Assembly (NCBI GenBank): GCA_913058195.1
Contig: CAJXPP010000014.1
Location: 1-18,890, forward strand
Length of the DNA stretch: 18,890 nt
DNA from: an uncultured Gammaproteobacteria bacterium
GTDB lineage: Bacteria; Pseudomonadota; Gammaproteobacteria; Nitrosococcales; Methylophagaceae
Reading direction: 5' to 3'
Shown: positions 1-6,762 of the stretch, piece by piece
Layout of the letters: each line of letters begins with the position of its first letter
How positions within the stretch are numbered: the first letter of the stretch is position 1
Position numbers and translations under genes: made by a program
The notes under the pieces: model-generated
What the model saw: the letters and a program-made list of their open reading frames with translations, nothing else
What the model was told of the DNA's origin: nothing
The model's database searches: none

Positions 1-50
1 TACGAGATCATGCCTAGTCTCGTGGGCTCGGAGATGTGTATAAGAGACAG
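1..50 (+). other. Residual Illumina Nextera i7 adapter (not genomic)
   Basis: Positions 1-8 match the end of the P7 flow-cell sequence, 9-16 are an 8-base index (CATGCCTA, the adapter-strand form of index N706 as I recall it), and 17-50 are the Nextera read-2 transposase adapter. The last 19 bases (32-50) are the Tn5 mosaic end, ending in GAGACAG. Genomic sequence begins at 51 in the middle of der. This is library-construction sequence left on the contig end, not a Tn5 insertion: no transposase or second mosaic end is present, and the index and P7 parts do not occur in natural Tn5. Confidence 0.97.
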
Positions 51-1166
51 ATCAGCCACTGCATCTTCTAAAACACGTGTTAGTCTCGGTGTTGGAATTT
101 GAGCCATTGCAGATTCGTAGGCTTGTTTGACAGATTTAAAGACTAAACCTACACCACTGCCATGCAATGCTGAGATGAAATGAGTATTAGCAAAATTCAA
201 AAATGGTAATCGTCGTTCAATATTGGTTGAAACCCATTCTCGCTCAGACTTGTCTAGACCATCCCATTTATTGACGGCAATAACCACTGCACGACCACTC
301 TGAATGATGAGGCCTGCTAAGTGAAGATCTTGTTCAACGATACCTTCATGCGCATCCAACACCAGTAACACAACATTGGCATCTTCTAAAGCTTGTAATG
401 TTTTTACAATACTAAATTTTTCTAGCATTTCTGAAACTTTTGAACGACGTCGTACTCCCGCTGTATCAATCAGTGTATATTCTGTTCCATCTTTTTCAAA
501 GGGTATATGAATACTGTCCCGTGTTGTTCCAGGCTCATCAAAAGCAACCACACGTTCTTCACCCATAATCCGGTTTATCAATGTCGACTTACCAACATTA
601 GGTCGACCTAATACTGCTAAACGAATACCTTTGTCGTCATCACGTTCCTCAGGATTTTCCTCTGAAATAATAACGCTAGGAATTTCGTCTTTAAGTGTAG
701 TTACTAAGTTCGCAATGCCTCTACCTTGAGATGCGGAGATTACTTGGGGCTCTCCAAGACCAAGAGCATAAAACTCGGCAGCGATCATTTCTTTTAATTC
801 ACCTTCTGATTTATTTACTATCAGAATGGTTGGCTTACCGATAGCTCTTAGCTGCTGAGCTATAATTTGATCATCTGCTACAAGACCCGCACGTCCATCA
901 ACTAAAAAGAAAACAATATCGGCTTCTTCAATGGCTAAGTCAGCCTGCTTTCGCATCAGGTCAGACATATCGTCATTCCGACTTACTAAGCCACCTGTAT
1001 CAATAACAATGAAATTAGCCCCTTCTGTAGTAACATCACCATAAATTCTATCGCGTGTTAATCCAGAAAAGTCAGCAACTAGTGCATCGCGACTTCTTGT
1101 TAAACGGTTAAATAATGTCGATTTACCGACATTTGGACGGCCAACTAAGGCAACAACAGGTTTCAT
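51..1166 (-). CDS. der: Ribosome-assembly GTPase Der (EngA), C-terminus cut off by the contig end
   Basis: Der is an essential GTPase with two tandem G domains that acts in 50S subunit maturation. The reading frame opens with ATG at 1166 and stays open for 372 codons to position 51, where adapter begins. E. coli Der is about 490 residues, so the end of G domain 2 and the C-terminal KH-like domain are missing. Visible motifs are Walker A GRPNVGKST at residues 9-17 and again at 187-195, DTGG and DTAG G3 motifs, and G4 motifs NKSE (118-121) in domain 1 and NKWD in domain 2. The Glu in place of the usual Asp in the first G4 is conservative. The start lies 1 nt after the bamB stop, which suggests translational coupling. 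The truncation is an assembly or library edge, not a pseudogene. Confidence 0.95.
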
Positions 1167-1167
1167 A

Positions 1168-2328
1168 TTAATTTATCCGGAATGCAGTTAAAGTACCATC
1201 AGATGCAGTCACGAATACTAAATCATCTTTTACTACGGGTTTACTACGAATTGCTTCATCAGCAATCCTCTTTCGTGCTACGAATCGTCCATCTTCACGG
1301 GAAATCCAATGAACATAACCATCAAAGTCACCAACAACAACGCTATTACCAACAATAACGGGGGCTGTTATTTTTCTTCTTAATAATTGAGTTTGTCGCC
1401 ATAGCGCATCACCAGTGCCATCTTGTAAAGACCACACATAATCGCTGTCATCACTCACATAAACGCTATAACCAGCATCAACATCAAGTCCAGATCGAGA
1501 GGATAATTCTCTGTGCCAGAGCACCCTTCCTGAATCGAGTGATATGGCTGCCAATCGGCCGTTAAATGCAACTACATACACAATATCATCCACAATAACT
1601 GGTGCTGAATCGATATCTACTAGACGATCAAGTTCTGTACGACCTCTTGGAACTGCAACGCTTGTTTCCCAAATAACAACACCATCAGCTAGTGATAATG
1701 CGACAAGCTTACCATTGGCATAACCAGAGATAACTGTTTCACCAGTGATAACAGCCTCACTTGCACCACGTAAGCTTAATAATGGTACTGCACGCTGATA
1801 ACTCCAAAGTTGAGTCCCATCTTCAACTGACAAACCGCTTAAGCGACCATCTGCTGTTCTCGCAACTACGACACCATGAGCAGATTTTGCTCGTGACAGC
1901 ACTTCACTTGTGAGTTGCTTTGTCCATTTAACGCTACCATTCAATTCATCCAGCGCAATAATCTGCCCCTCTCGAGTACCAATAAGAATAAGTCCATTAC
2001 CGCCCCCAGCACCAGTAGTGACAGACACATCTAAATCGACCGACCATAGTTTCTTACCTGACATGGCTACATAACTGGACACATCACCTTCATAACCTAC
2101 CGTAATGACTGTATCACCCTGAATCCATGCACCTAATTGGCTATAGTCATCATCAGTACCACTGCCGGTATCGGTAGACCAAACAGTAGTTGGCTCAAAC
2201 TCAGGTGAAAACTCTACTAATTCTGATGGTAGCGCTACGTACGTATCTTCTTCAAACCATGATAAGCCACAAGCTGTAAGCAAGGCACTAGCAAATAGAA
2301 TAAAACTGATTCTAACTAGATTAACCAT
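1168..2328 (-). CDS. bamB: Outer membrane assembly lipoprotein BamB
   Basis: BamB is the beta-propeller lipoprotein subunit of the BAM complex, which folds beta-barrel proteins into the outer membrane, and it works with BamA, encoded at 7300-9579. From ATG 2328 the product is 386 residues (E. coli about 392). It has a lipoprotein signal peptide with lipobox LTAC and the lipidated Cys at residue 20, followed by repeated PQQ-like blades (for example GSVKWTKQ, DGTQLWSY, DSGRVLWHRE). A longer reading from 2352 would add eight residues (MMMWRSQK) ahead of the signal peptide and has no ribosome binding site. Starting at 2328 gives a normal lipoprotein leader preceded by a GGCGG stretch. The start overlaps the yfgM stop by 8 bp (ATGGTTAA), so the two are probably translationally coupled. 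Confidence 0.94.
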   Translation of the reverse strand: MVNLVRISFILFASALLTACGLSWFEEDTYVALPSELVEFSPEFEPTTVWSTDTGSGTDDDYSQLGAWIQGDTVITVGYEGDVSSYVAMSGKKLWSVDLDVSVTTGAGGGNGLILIGTREGQIIALDELNGSVKWTKQLTSEVLSRAKSAHGVVVARTADGRLSGLSVEDGTQLWSYQRAVPLLSLRGASEAVITGETVISGYANGKLVALSLADGVVIWETSVAVPRGRTELDRLVDIDSAPVIVDDIVYVVAFNGRLAAISLDSGRVLWHRELSSRSGLDVDAGYSVYVSDDSDYVWSLQDGTGDALWRQTQLLRRKITAPVIVGNSVVVGDFDGYVHWISREDGRFVARKRIADEAIRSKPVVKDDLVFVTASDGTLTAFRIN

Positions 2329-2962
2329 TTTTTGAGACCGCCACATCATCAAGCTTAATTTGAAGTATTTGTTGGCGCGGTTCGCCCTGATTTATTTTAG
2401 ATAGCGATTTTTGATAAGCCTCTCTCGCTTGTTCAGGTTTTGACAGAGCAATATAGATATCTCCCTGCAATTCTGACCATAAAGATGAAAATGCAATAGA
2501 TGTCGAAGCTTTGGTTAAGCTTAAAGCTTCATCAAGTTTATTTTCTAAAAGAAGTACTTGCGCAAGTCTTAAGCTTGCTAATTCTTTATGTGTTGATAGC
2601 TTGGCATGATTAATTACCCAATTCAAATATGTTTGAGCAGATGCGTTGTCATTATTCTTAACTGATTTTGAAGCCATATCAAATGATGAGAATACGGCAT
2701 ATGGGCTGTCAGAAAACTCAGCAAATAAGCTTTCTACTGCTAGCTCAGCTGTTGCATAGTCTTCATTATCTAAGGCGTAAGATACTTGCTGATATACCTG
2801 CGATGCTTTTTGAGACTGGGTATTTTGATGCTCAAGCCAATAACGGCCAGAGAAAATAGCCAATGTAGCGACGACGCAAGCTACAACAACTGAGCGACCA
2901 TTGTCACGCCACCATTGTTTTATTTCTTCGCCTTTTTCATCATCCGATGCATAAATATCCAT
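2321..2962 (-). CDS. yfgM: YfgM-type membrane-anchored TPR protein
   Basis: The product is 213 residues (E. coli YfgM about 206). It has a short cytoplasmic N-terminus (MDIYASDDEKGEEIKQWW), one membrane segment at about residues 23-42 and a periplasmic tail rich in alanine and short helices, consistent with TPR-like repeats. In E. coli, YfgM associates with the SecYEG translocon and the periplasmic chaperone PpiD and is thought to aid hand-over of exported proteins. The start is supported by GAGGAA about 8-10 nt upstream of ATG 2962. It is the first gene of a yfgM-bamB-der operon, with a likely promoter just upstream at 3005-3033. In most gammaproteobacteria hisS lies directly upstream; here it does not. 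Confidence 0.87.
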   Translation of the reverse strand: MDIYASDDEKGEEIKQWWRDNGRSVVVACVVATLAIFSGRYWLEHQNTQSQKASQVYQQVSYALDNEDYATAELAVESLFAEFSDSPYAVFSSFDMASKSVKNNDNASAQTYLNWVINHAKLSTHKELASLRLAQVLLLENKLDEALSLTKASTSIAFSSLWSELQGDIYIALSKPEQAREAYQKSLSKINQGEPRQQILQIKLDDVAVSKNG

Positions 2963-3004
2963 CTTATGTTTTTCCTCAAATTCATACTATATAATAAAGG
3001 AGTA

Positions 3005-3033
3005 ATTATACGTTGATCTAGCAATAATGTGGA
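3005..3033 (-). promoter_or_regulatory. Probable sigma-70 promoter of yfgM-bamB-der
   Basis: On the minus strand, TCCACA (3033-3028) and TATAAT (3010-3005) are separated by 17 bp. The -10 box is a perfect consensus match and the -35 matches 4 of 6. The predicted start near 2998 leaves a leader of about 35 nt containing the GAGGAA ribosome binding site. No other -10 in the region is as good. This is pattern recognition only. Confidence 0.5.
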
Positions 3034-3056
3034 TAACTCATCTTAATCTAGTACAT

Positions 3057-3189
3057 GCACCATTATTGAGCGTAAATACCACTATCGCACCATAATAGCT
3101 CGCAAAAGTTACTTCATGGATCCTTATCTGATACTATCTCTCTGATTTATAACATCAATCCTATAATGGTGCGAGTATTGCACCGTTAT
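3057..3189. repeat. Four copies of a GCACC[AG]T[AT]AT motif upstream of amt
   Basis: The 10-bp motif occurs as GCACCATTAT at 3057-3066, GCACCATAAT at 3087-3096, inverted (ATAATGGTGC) at 3163-3172, and GCACCGTTAT at 3180-3189. The last two form the inner part of a larger inverted repeat. The GCACC half-site resembles half of the NtrC operator (GCACC-N5-GGTGC), which would suit an ammonium transporter. The spacing and orientation do not match that consensus, however, and I see no sigma-54 -24/-12 promoter. They may be binding sites for an unidentified regulator. Confidence 0.4.
3109..3137 (+). promoter_or_regulatory. Weak candidate promoter of amt
   Basis: TTACTT at 3109-3114 and TACTAT at 3132-3137 are 17 bp apart. 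Neither is a strong match, but this is the best-spaced pair I see ahead of amt. If used, the transcript would begin near 3144 and carry the 3152-3200 hairpin in its 5' leader. Confidence 0.25.
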
Positions 3190-3200
3190 AGGATTGATGT
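3152..3200 (+). promoter_or_regulatory. Long hairpin / inverted repeat in the amt leader
   Basis: Two 21-nt arms (3152-3172 and 3180-3200) flank a 7-nt loop, GAGTATT. They match at 20 of 21 positions, and the single mismatch (T3167 against G3185) would be a G-U wobble in RNA, giving an unbroken 21-bp stem. It ends 13 nt before the AGGA ribosome binding site of amt. No run of T follows on either strand, so it does not look like an intrinsic terminator. It could be a protein operator (a dimer site built on GGTGC-N7-GCACC) or an RNA element affecting translation or mRNA stability. Confidence 0.6.
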
Positions 3201-3226
3201 GTTAATAACTATGAGGATTGAACAAC

Positions 3227-4426
3227 GTGCAAAACTCGACTGATGTGCTATTTATATTGCTAGGTGCCATTATGGTGCTCGCGATGCATGCTGGCTTCGC
3301 CTTTTTAGAAGTAGGTACCGTTAGGAAAAAGAACCAAGTTAACGCCCTCGTAAAAATAATCATGGACTTTGCAGTATCAAGTATTGCCTACTTTTTTATA
3401 GGCTATAGTATTGCGTATGGCATCAACTTTTTTCAAGCTGCACCAGCCTTAATTGAATACAATGGTTATGCTCTGGTGAAGTTCTTTTTCCTTCTTACGT
3501 TTGCTGCTGCAATTCCTGCCATTGTATCTGGTGGCATAGCTGAACGAGCTCGGTTTAACCCTCAACTTATCGCCACATTTTTTATCGCAGGCTTTATTTA
3601 TCCTTTATTTGAAGGCATTAGCTGGAATGGCCTGTTCGGTTTTCAACAGTGGTTGGAAAACTCTTTTGGTGCTGGCTTTCATGACTTTGCAGGTTCAGTT
3701 GTCGTACATGGTGTCGGAGGTTGGATAGCATTAGCAGCTGTATTACATCTTGGACCACGTCATGGCCGTTACGGCAAACAAGGCCAAGTATTTGCCCATC
3801 CGCCATCTAACATCCCATTTCTAGCTCTTGGAGCATGGATTTTAACCGTCGGTTGGTTTGGATTTAATGTTATGTCGGCTCAAGAAATAGAAGGTATTAG
3901 TGGCTTAGTAGCTATTAACTCATTAATGGCCATGGTTGGTGGTACTCTTGTCGCCTGCCTAGTTGGCCGGAACGATCCAGGTTTCGTACATAACGGACCA
4001 CTAGCCGGCTTAGTAGCCATTTGTGCTGGGTCCGACATCATGCACCCTCTTGGTGCACTAGTAACAGGCGGTATCGCGGGCGGCTTATTTGTGTATATGT
4101 TCACCCTAACTCAAAACAAATGGAAAATCGATGATGTCCTAGGTGTATGGCCATTACACGGACTTTGTGGTGTATGGGGCGGTATAGCAGTAGGGATCTT
4201 TGGTCAGGCATTTCTTGGTGGATTAAATGGCCATGGTGATGTCAAAATAAGTTTAATATCACAGGTAATCGGTACCACATTGGGTATTACTATTGCTTTC
4301 ACAGGAGGATTTATTGTGTATGGACTACTTAAGGTAGTAATGGGCTTAAGATTAAGCGAGGAAGAAGAGTATAACGGTGCTGATTTAAGTATCCATAAAA
4401 TCAGCTCAACACCAGCGAACGACTAA
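3227..4426 (+). CDS. amt: Amt-family ammonium transporter
   Basis: Amt is a trimeric inner-membrane channel for ammonium uptake. The 399-residue product from GTG 3227 is hydrophobic throughout, with about 11 membrane segments. Key AmtB residues can be placed by motif: the Phe gate (F88/F92 in FLLTF; F213 in WFGFN), the recruitment-site Trp (W133 in ISWNG) and Ser (S217), Asp D153 in HDFAGS, and the twin pore histidines H161 and H311. The second His sits in GVWPLHGLCG, two residues longer than the E. coli GVHGVCG region. There is no cleavable signal peptide like that of E. coli AmtB. TTG 3218 is also in frame but abuts AGGA (3214-3217); GTG 3227 lies 9 nt after it and is the better start. No glnK (PII) gene is adjacent. 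Its position between two conserved operons marks a synteny break. Confidence 0.94.
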   Translation: MQNSTDVLFILLGAIMVLAMHAGFAFLEVGTVRKKNQVNALVKIIMDFAVSSIAYFFIGYSIAYGINFFQAAPALIEYNGYALVKFFFLLTFAAAIPAIVSGGIAERARFNPQLIATFFIAGFIYPLFEGISWNGLFGFQQWLENSFGAGFHDFAGSVVVHGVGGWIALAAVLHLGPRHGRYGKQGQVFAHPPSNIPFLALGAWILTVGWFGFNVMSAQEIEGISGLVAINSLMAMVGGTLVACLVGRNDPGFVHNGPLAGLVAICAGSDIMHPLGALVTGGIAGGLFVYMFTLTQNKWKIDDVLGVWPLHGLCGVWGGIAVGIFGQAFLGGLNGHGDVKISLISQVIGTTLGITIAFTGGFIVYGLLKVVMGLRLSEEEEYNGADLSIHKISSTPAND

Positions 4427-4438
4427 GACTGATTCAAG

Positions 4439-4467
4439 TCCGGTAGTAGCATTGCACTACTACCGGA
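4439..4467. terminator. Shared hairpin between convergent amt and lpxA
   Basis: A perfect 11-bp inverted repeat (TCCGGTAGTAG at 4439-4449 and CTACTACCGGA at 4457-4467) with a 7-nt loop lies 13 nt after the amt stop. It contains the lpxA stop codon (4460-4462), so it could serve both converging transcripts. Neither side is followed by a clear T tract, so it may stabilise 3' ends rather than terminate by itself. Confidence 0.5.
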
Positions 4468-5230
4468 TGATTCCACCTTCTTGTTGTACTAAAAATTCTA
4501 ATAAGAATGTAATCTCTGAGTCCTCTTGAGACATAGTTTTAAGCTTATCAATGGCTTGTTCGATGCGAAGGCCTGAACGATAGATAATTTTATAGGCGCT
4601 CCGAATATTCTTCATTTGAGTTTCTGTAAAATCATGTCTACGCAAGCCTTCTACATTACAACCTATTGCTTTTGCCATATGTCCTGATACAAGCACATAA
4701 GGAGGCACATTACGTGAAATGACACTGCCCATAGCGCTGAAAGAATATGATCCCATAGCATTAAATTGACTTACTAGAGTAAAACCACCCAAAATGACAG
4801 AATCTTTGATTATGACGTGACCAGCAAGTGTTGCATTATTCGCAAGTGTATTATTGTTACCTATAATACAGTCATGAGCTATATGTACATAGGCCATAAT
4901 CCAATTATCATTACCGATTTTCGTAATTCCACCGCCTTGAACAGTCCCCCTATTAATGGTGACATTTTCTCTAATAAGATTATTATCACCAATTTCTAAA
5001 ATCGTCACCTCATCTACGTATTTTTTATCCTGAGGTGCTTCGCCAATTGAAGAAAATTGATAAATTTTATTATTACGACCAATCTTTGTTGGCCCCTGAA
5101 TTACAACATGAGATTTAATATCACAGCCTGATGATATTTTAACATCAGCACCAATGATAGTATAAGGTCCGATCTGAACGTCGTCAGCTATAATAGACGA
5201 TGGATCAATAAGAGCTGTACTGTGGATCAT
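4460..5230 (-). CDS. lpxA: UDP-GlcNAc 3-O-acyltransferase LpxA
   Basis: LpxA catalyses the first step of lipid A synthesis: transfer of a 3-hydroxyacyl chain from ACP to UDP-N-acetylglucosamine in the cytoplasm. The 256-residue product (E. coli 262) is a left-handed parallel beta-helix of hexapeptide repeats followed by a helical C-terminal domain. The catalytic His is H119 in VHIAHDC (E. coli H125). H116 and H138 match E. coli H122 and H144, and the GTVQGGG loop is intact. An ungapped match from HIAHDC to VPPYV puts Met167 at the position of E. coli Gly173, the acyl-chain ruler; Pseudomonas aeruginosa also has Met there and uses C10 chains. Ser154 replaces E. coli His160. The start overlaps the fabZ stop as ATGA. 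lpxB does not follow. Confidence 0.96.
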   Translation of the reverse strand: MIHSTALIDPSSIIADDVQIGPYTIIGADVKISSGCDIKSHVVIQGPTKIGRNNKIYQFSSIGEAPQDKKYVDEVTILEIGDNNLIRENVTINRGTVQGGGITKIGNDNWIMAYVHIAHDCIIGNNNTLANNATLAGHVIIKDSVILGGFTLVSQFNAMGSYSFSAMGSVISRNVPPYVLVSGHMAKAIGCNVEGLRRHDFTETQMKNIRSAYKIIYRSGLRIEQAIDKLKTMSQEDSEITFLLEFLVQQEGGIIR

Positions 5231-5676
5231 TTAGGCATATCTTGGTTTACACACATAATATCAGCACTCACAACAACTTCACCGTCAACACTAGCTTCAC
5301 CACTAAACTTCCATAAATTGCGTTTATTTTTAACTAATTTAACTGTCAACTTCAATTGATCGCCTGGCTCGACAGGTTTTTTAAATCTAGCATTATCAAT
5401 ACCTGCCAAATAATAGAGTGCGTTATCTGATCGAACATCGTCAGCTGTTTTAAATGCTAATAAGCCTGTTGCTTGCGCTAGTGCCTCTAAAATAAGTACG
5501 CCTGGCATAATAACCCGTTGTGGAAAATGACCGGTAAATTGTGGCTCATTAAATGTAATATTTTTTATTCCAACAAGTGATTCACCGGGTGTAAATTCGA
5601 TAACACGATCTATCAACAAAAAAGGATATCGGTGAGGTAGCAGTTGCTGTATCTCATGTATATCTATAGTATTCAA
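5227..5676 (-). CDS. fabZ: 3-hydroxyacyl-ACP dehydratase FabZ
   Basis: FabZ dehydrates 3-hydroxyacyl-ACP in fatty acid elongation. It competes with LpxA and LpxD for the same substrate, which explains its place between their genes. The product is 149 residues, the usual size for the hot-dog fold. The catalytic His is H50 in FTGHFPQR and the Glu is E64 in LILEALAQ. LLPHRYPFLLIDR is the typical N-terminal motif. The start is TTG at 5676, supported by AGGA about 8 nt upstream. The nearest upstream ATG is out of frame and hits a stop within three codons, and there is no suitable in-frame ATG before the conserved N-terminal motif. Its TGA overlaps the lpxA ATG by 4 bp. Confidence 0.96.
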   Translation of the reverse strand: MNTIDIHEIQQLLPHRYPFLLIDRVIEFTPGESLVGIKNITFNEPQFTGHFPQRVIMPGVLILEALAQATGLLAFKTADDVRSDNALYYLAGIDNARFKKPVEPGDQLKLTVKLVKNKRNLWKFSGEASVDGEVVVSADIMCVNQDMPK

Positions 5677-5735
5677 TTCATATATCCTAAAAAATTAATA
5701 TTCGTTCAGTACAATTATCGTAAAGATAAAGCGTA

Positions 5736-6752
5736 TTAGCCTTGTTTATTTTGTATTTCTAATTGCTTGACTCGTTCAGTCAACTTGTCTAATTGACGAT
5801 AGCGGATAACATTACGATGCCATGTAGCCGTTTGTTCGGCTGGAATCCCTGAAGAATATACACCAGATCGTGTTAATGACTTCGTTACCATTGTCATACC
5901 TGTTATCTGAACGCCATCAGCGATATCGAGATGACCACCAAGACCTGCGCCACCACCAATAGCACAGTTTTTTCCAATGCTAGTACTACCGGCTATGCCG
6001 ACACAACCAGCAATGACGGTATTATCCCCAATAGTGACATTGTGACCAATTTGTATCTGATTATCTAATTTAACCCCATTACCGATGAGTGTGTCATCAA
6101 TAGCACCACGGTCAATAGTCGTATTGGCACCAATTTCTACATCATCACCGATTCTAACACTTCCAAGCTGGGGAACCTTAATCCACTTACCATGATCATT
6201 GGCAATGCCAAACCCATCAGCACCAATTACAACACCAGGATGAATTAAAACCCTCTGACCAACTTGAGTATCTTTGCAAAGTGTTACATTTGCGACTAAT
6301 CGTGAACCTTCATCAATTTTTACATTATCTAATAAAATGCAGCCAGGGCCGATAATGACATCTTTTTCCAAGATAACTCCTGCGCCAATCACTGATTGAG
6401 CACCAATTGAAACACTTGGCTCTATAGTGCAATTATCATCAATAAAGGCAGTAGGATTAACCCCGATATTATTTTCTTTTATAGGATTAAGTAGTGCCGC
6501 TGCTTTTGCGTAGGCAATATAAGGGTCATCTACAACTATTGCATTATTTGGAACACTATCAACCATCTTAGCGCTGACAATAACCACACCAGCATTAGTA
6601 TTTGCTAAGTACTTGGTATATTTAGTATTTGATAAGAAGCTAATTTGATTTTCTTGGCCTGATTGTAAGGTTGCGACGCTAGAGACAGTGTACTCACTAT
6701 CCCCCACTACATCGCCACCAATATGCTGTGCAATCTCAGCTAAGGTCAACAT
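5736..6752 (-). CDS. lpxD: UDP-3-O-acylglucosamine N-acyltransferase LpxD
   Basis: LpxD adds the second 3-hydroxyacyl chain to the amine of UDP-3-O-acylglucosamine, the third step of lipid A synthesis. The product is 338 residues (E. coli 341). Its N-terminal uridine-binding domain (about residues 1-100, with ISFLSNTKY) is followed by hexapeptide repeats (about 101-300) and a short C-terminal coiled helix (LDKLTERVKQLEIQNK). The catalytic His is H237 in NQIQIGHNVTIGD (E. coli H239). GFGIAND and VPQLGSV are family motifs near the active site. It starts 10 nt after the skp stop with only a weak AAGAA ribosome binding site, so coupling to skp is likely. A 59-nt gap separates it from fabZ, and I see no terminator there. 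Confidence 0.96.
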   Translation of the reverse strand: MLTLAEIAQHIGGDVVGDSEYTVSSVATLQSGQENQISFLSNTKYTKYLANTNAGVVIVSAKMVDSVPNNAIVVDDPYIAYAKAAALLNPIKENNIGVNPTAFIDDNCTIEPSVSIGAQSVIGAGVILEKDVIIGPGCILLDNVKIDEGSRLVANVTLCKDTQVGQRVLIHPGVVIGADGFGIANDHGKWIKVPQLGSVRIGDDVEIGANTTIDRGAIDDTLIGNGVKLDNQIQIGHNVTIGDNTVIAGCVGIAGSTSIGKNCAIGGGAGLGGHLDIADGVQITGMTMVTKSLTRSGVYSSGIPAEQTATWHRNVIRYRQLDKLTERVKQLEIQNKQG

Positions 6753-6762
6753 TATAAAATTC

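Noticed and set aside
1..50. Tn5 mosaic end as a natural transposon boundary
   Set aside because: The 19-bp end is attached to an Illumina read-2 adapter, index and P7 tail, with no transposase, so it is library-derived.
51..1166. der as a pseudogene
   Set aside because: The frame is intact from start to the adapter junction; the missing end is caused by the contig edge.
3057..3110. Full NtrC operator plus sigma-54 promoter upstream of amt
   Set aside because: Only GCACC half-sites are present; the expected GGTGC partner at 5-nt spacing and a GG-N10-GC promoter are not seen.
3211..3243. Ten-codon ORF (MRIEQRAKLD) overlapping the amt start as a leader peptide
   Set aside because: It is out of frame with amt, has no ribosome binding site at a proper distance, and a 10-codon ORF is expected by chance.
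3618..4104. Minus-strand ORFs inside amt
   Set aside because: They are antisense shadows of a strongly conserved transporter, with no ribosome binding sites or recognisable protein features.
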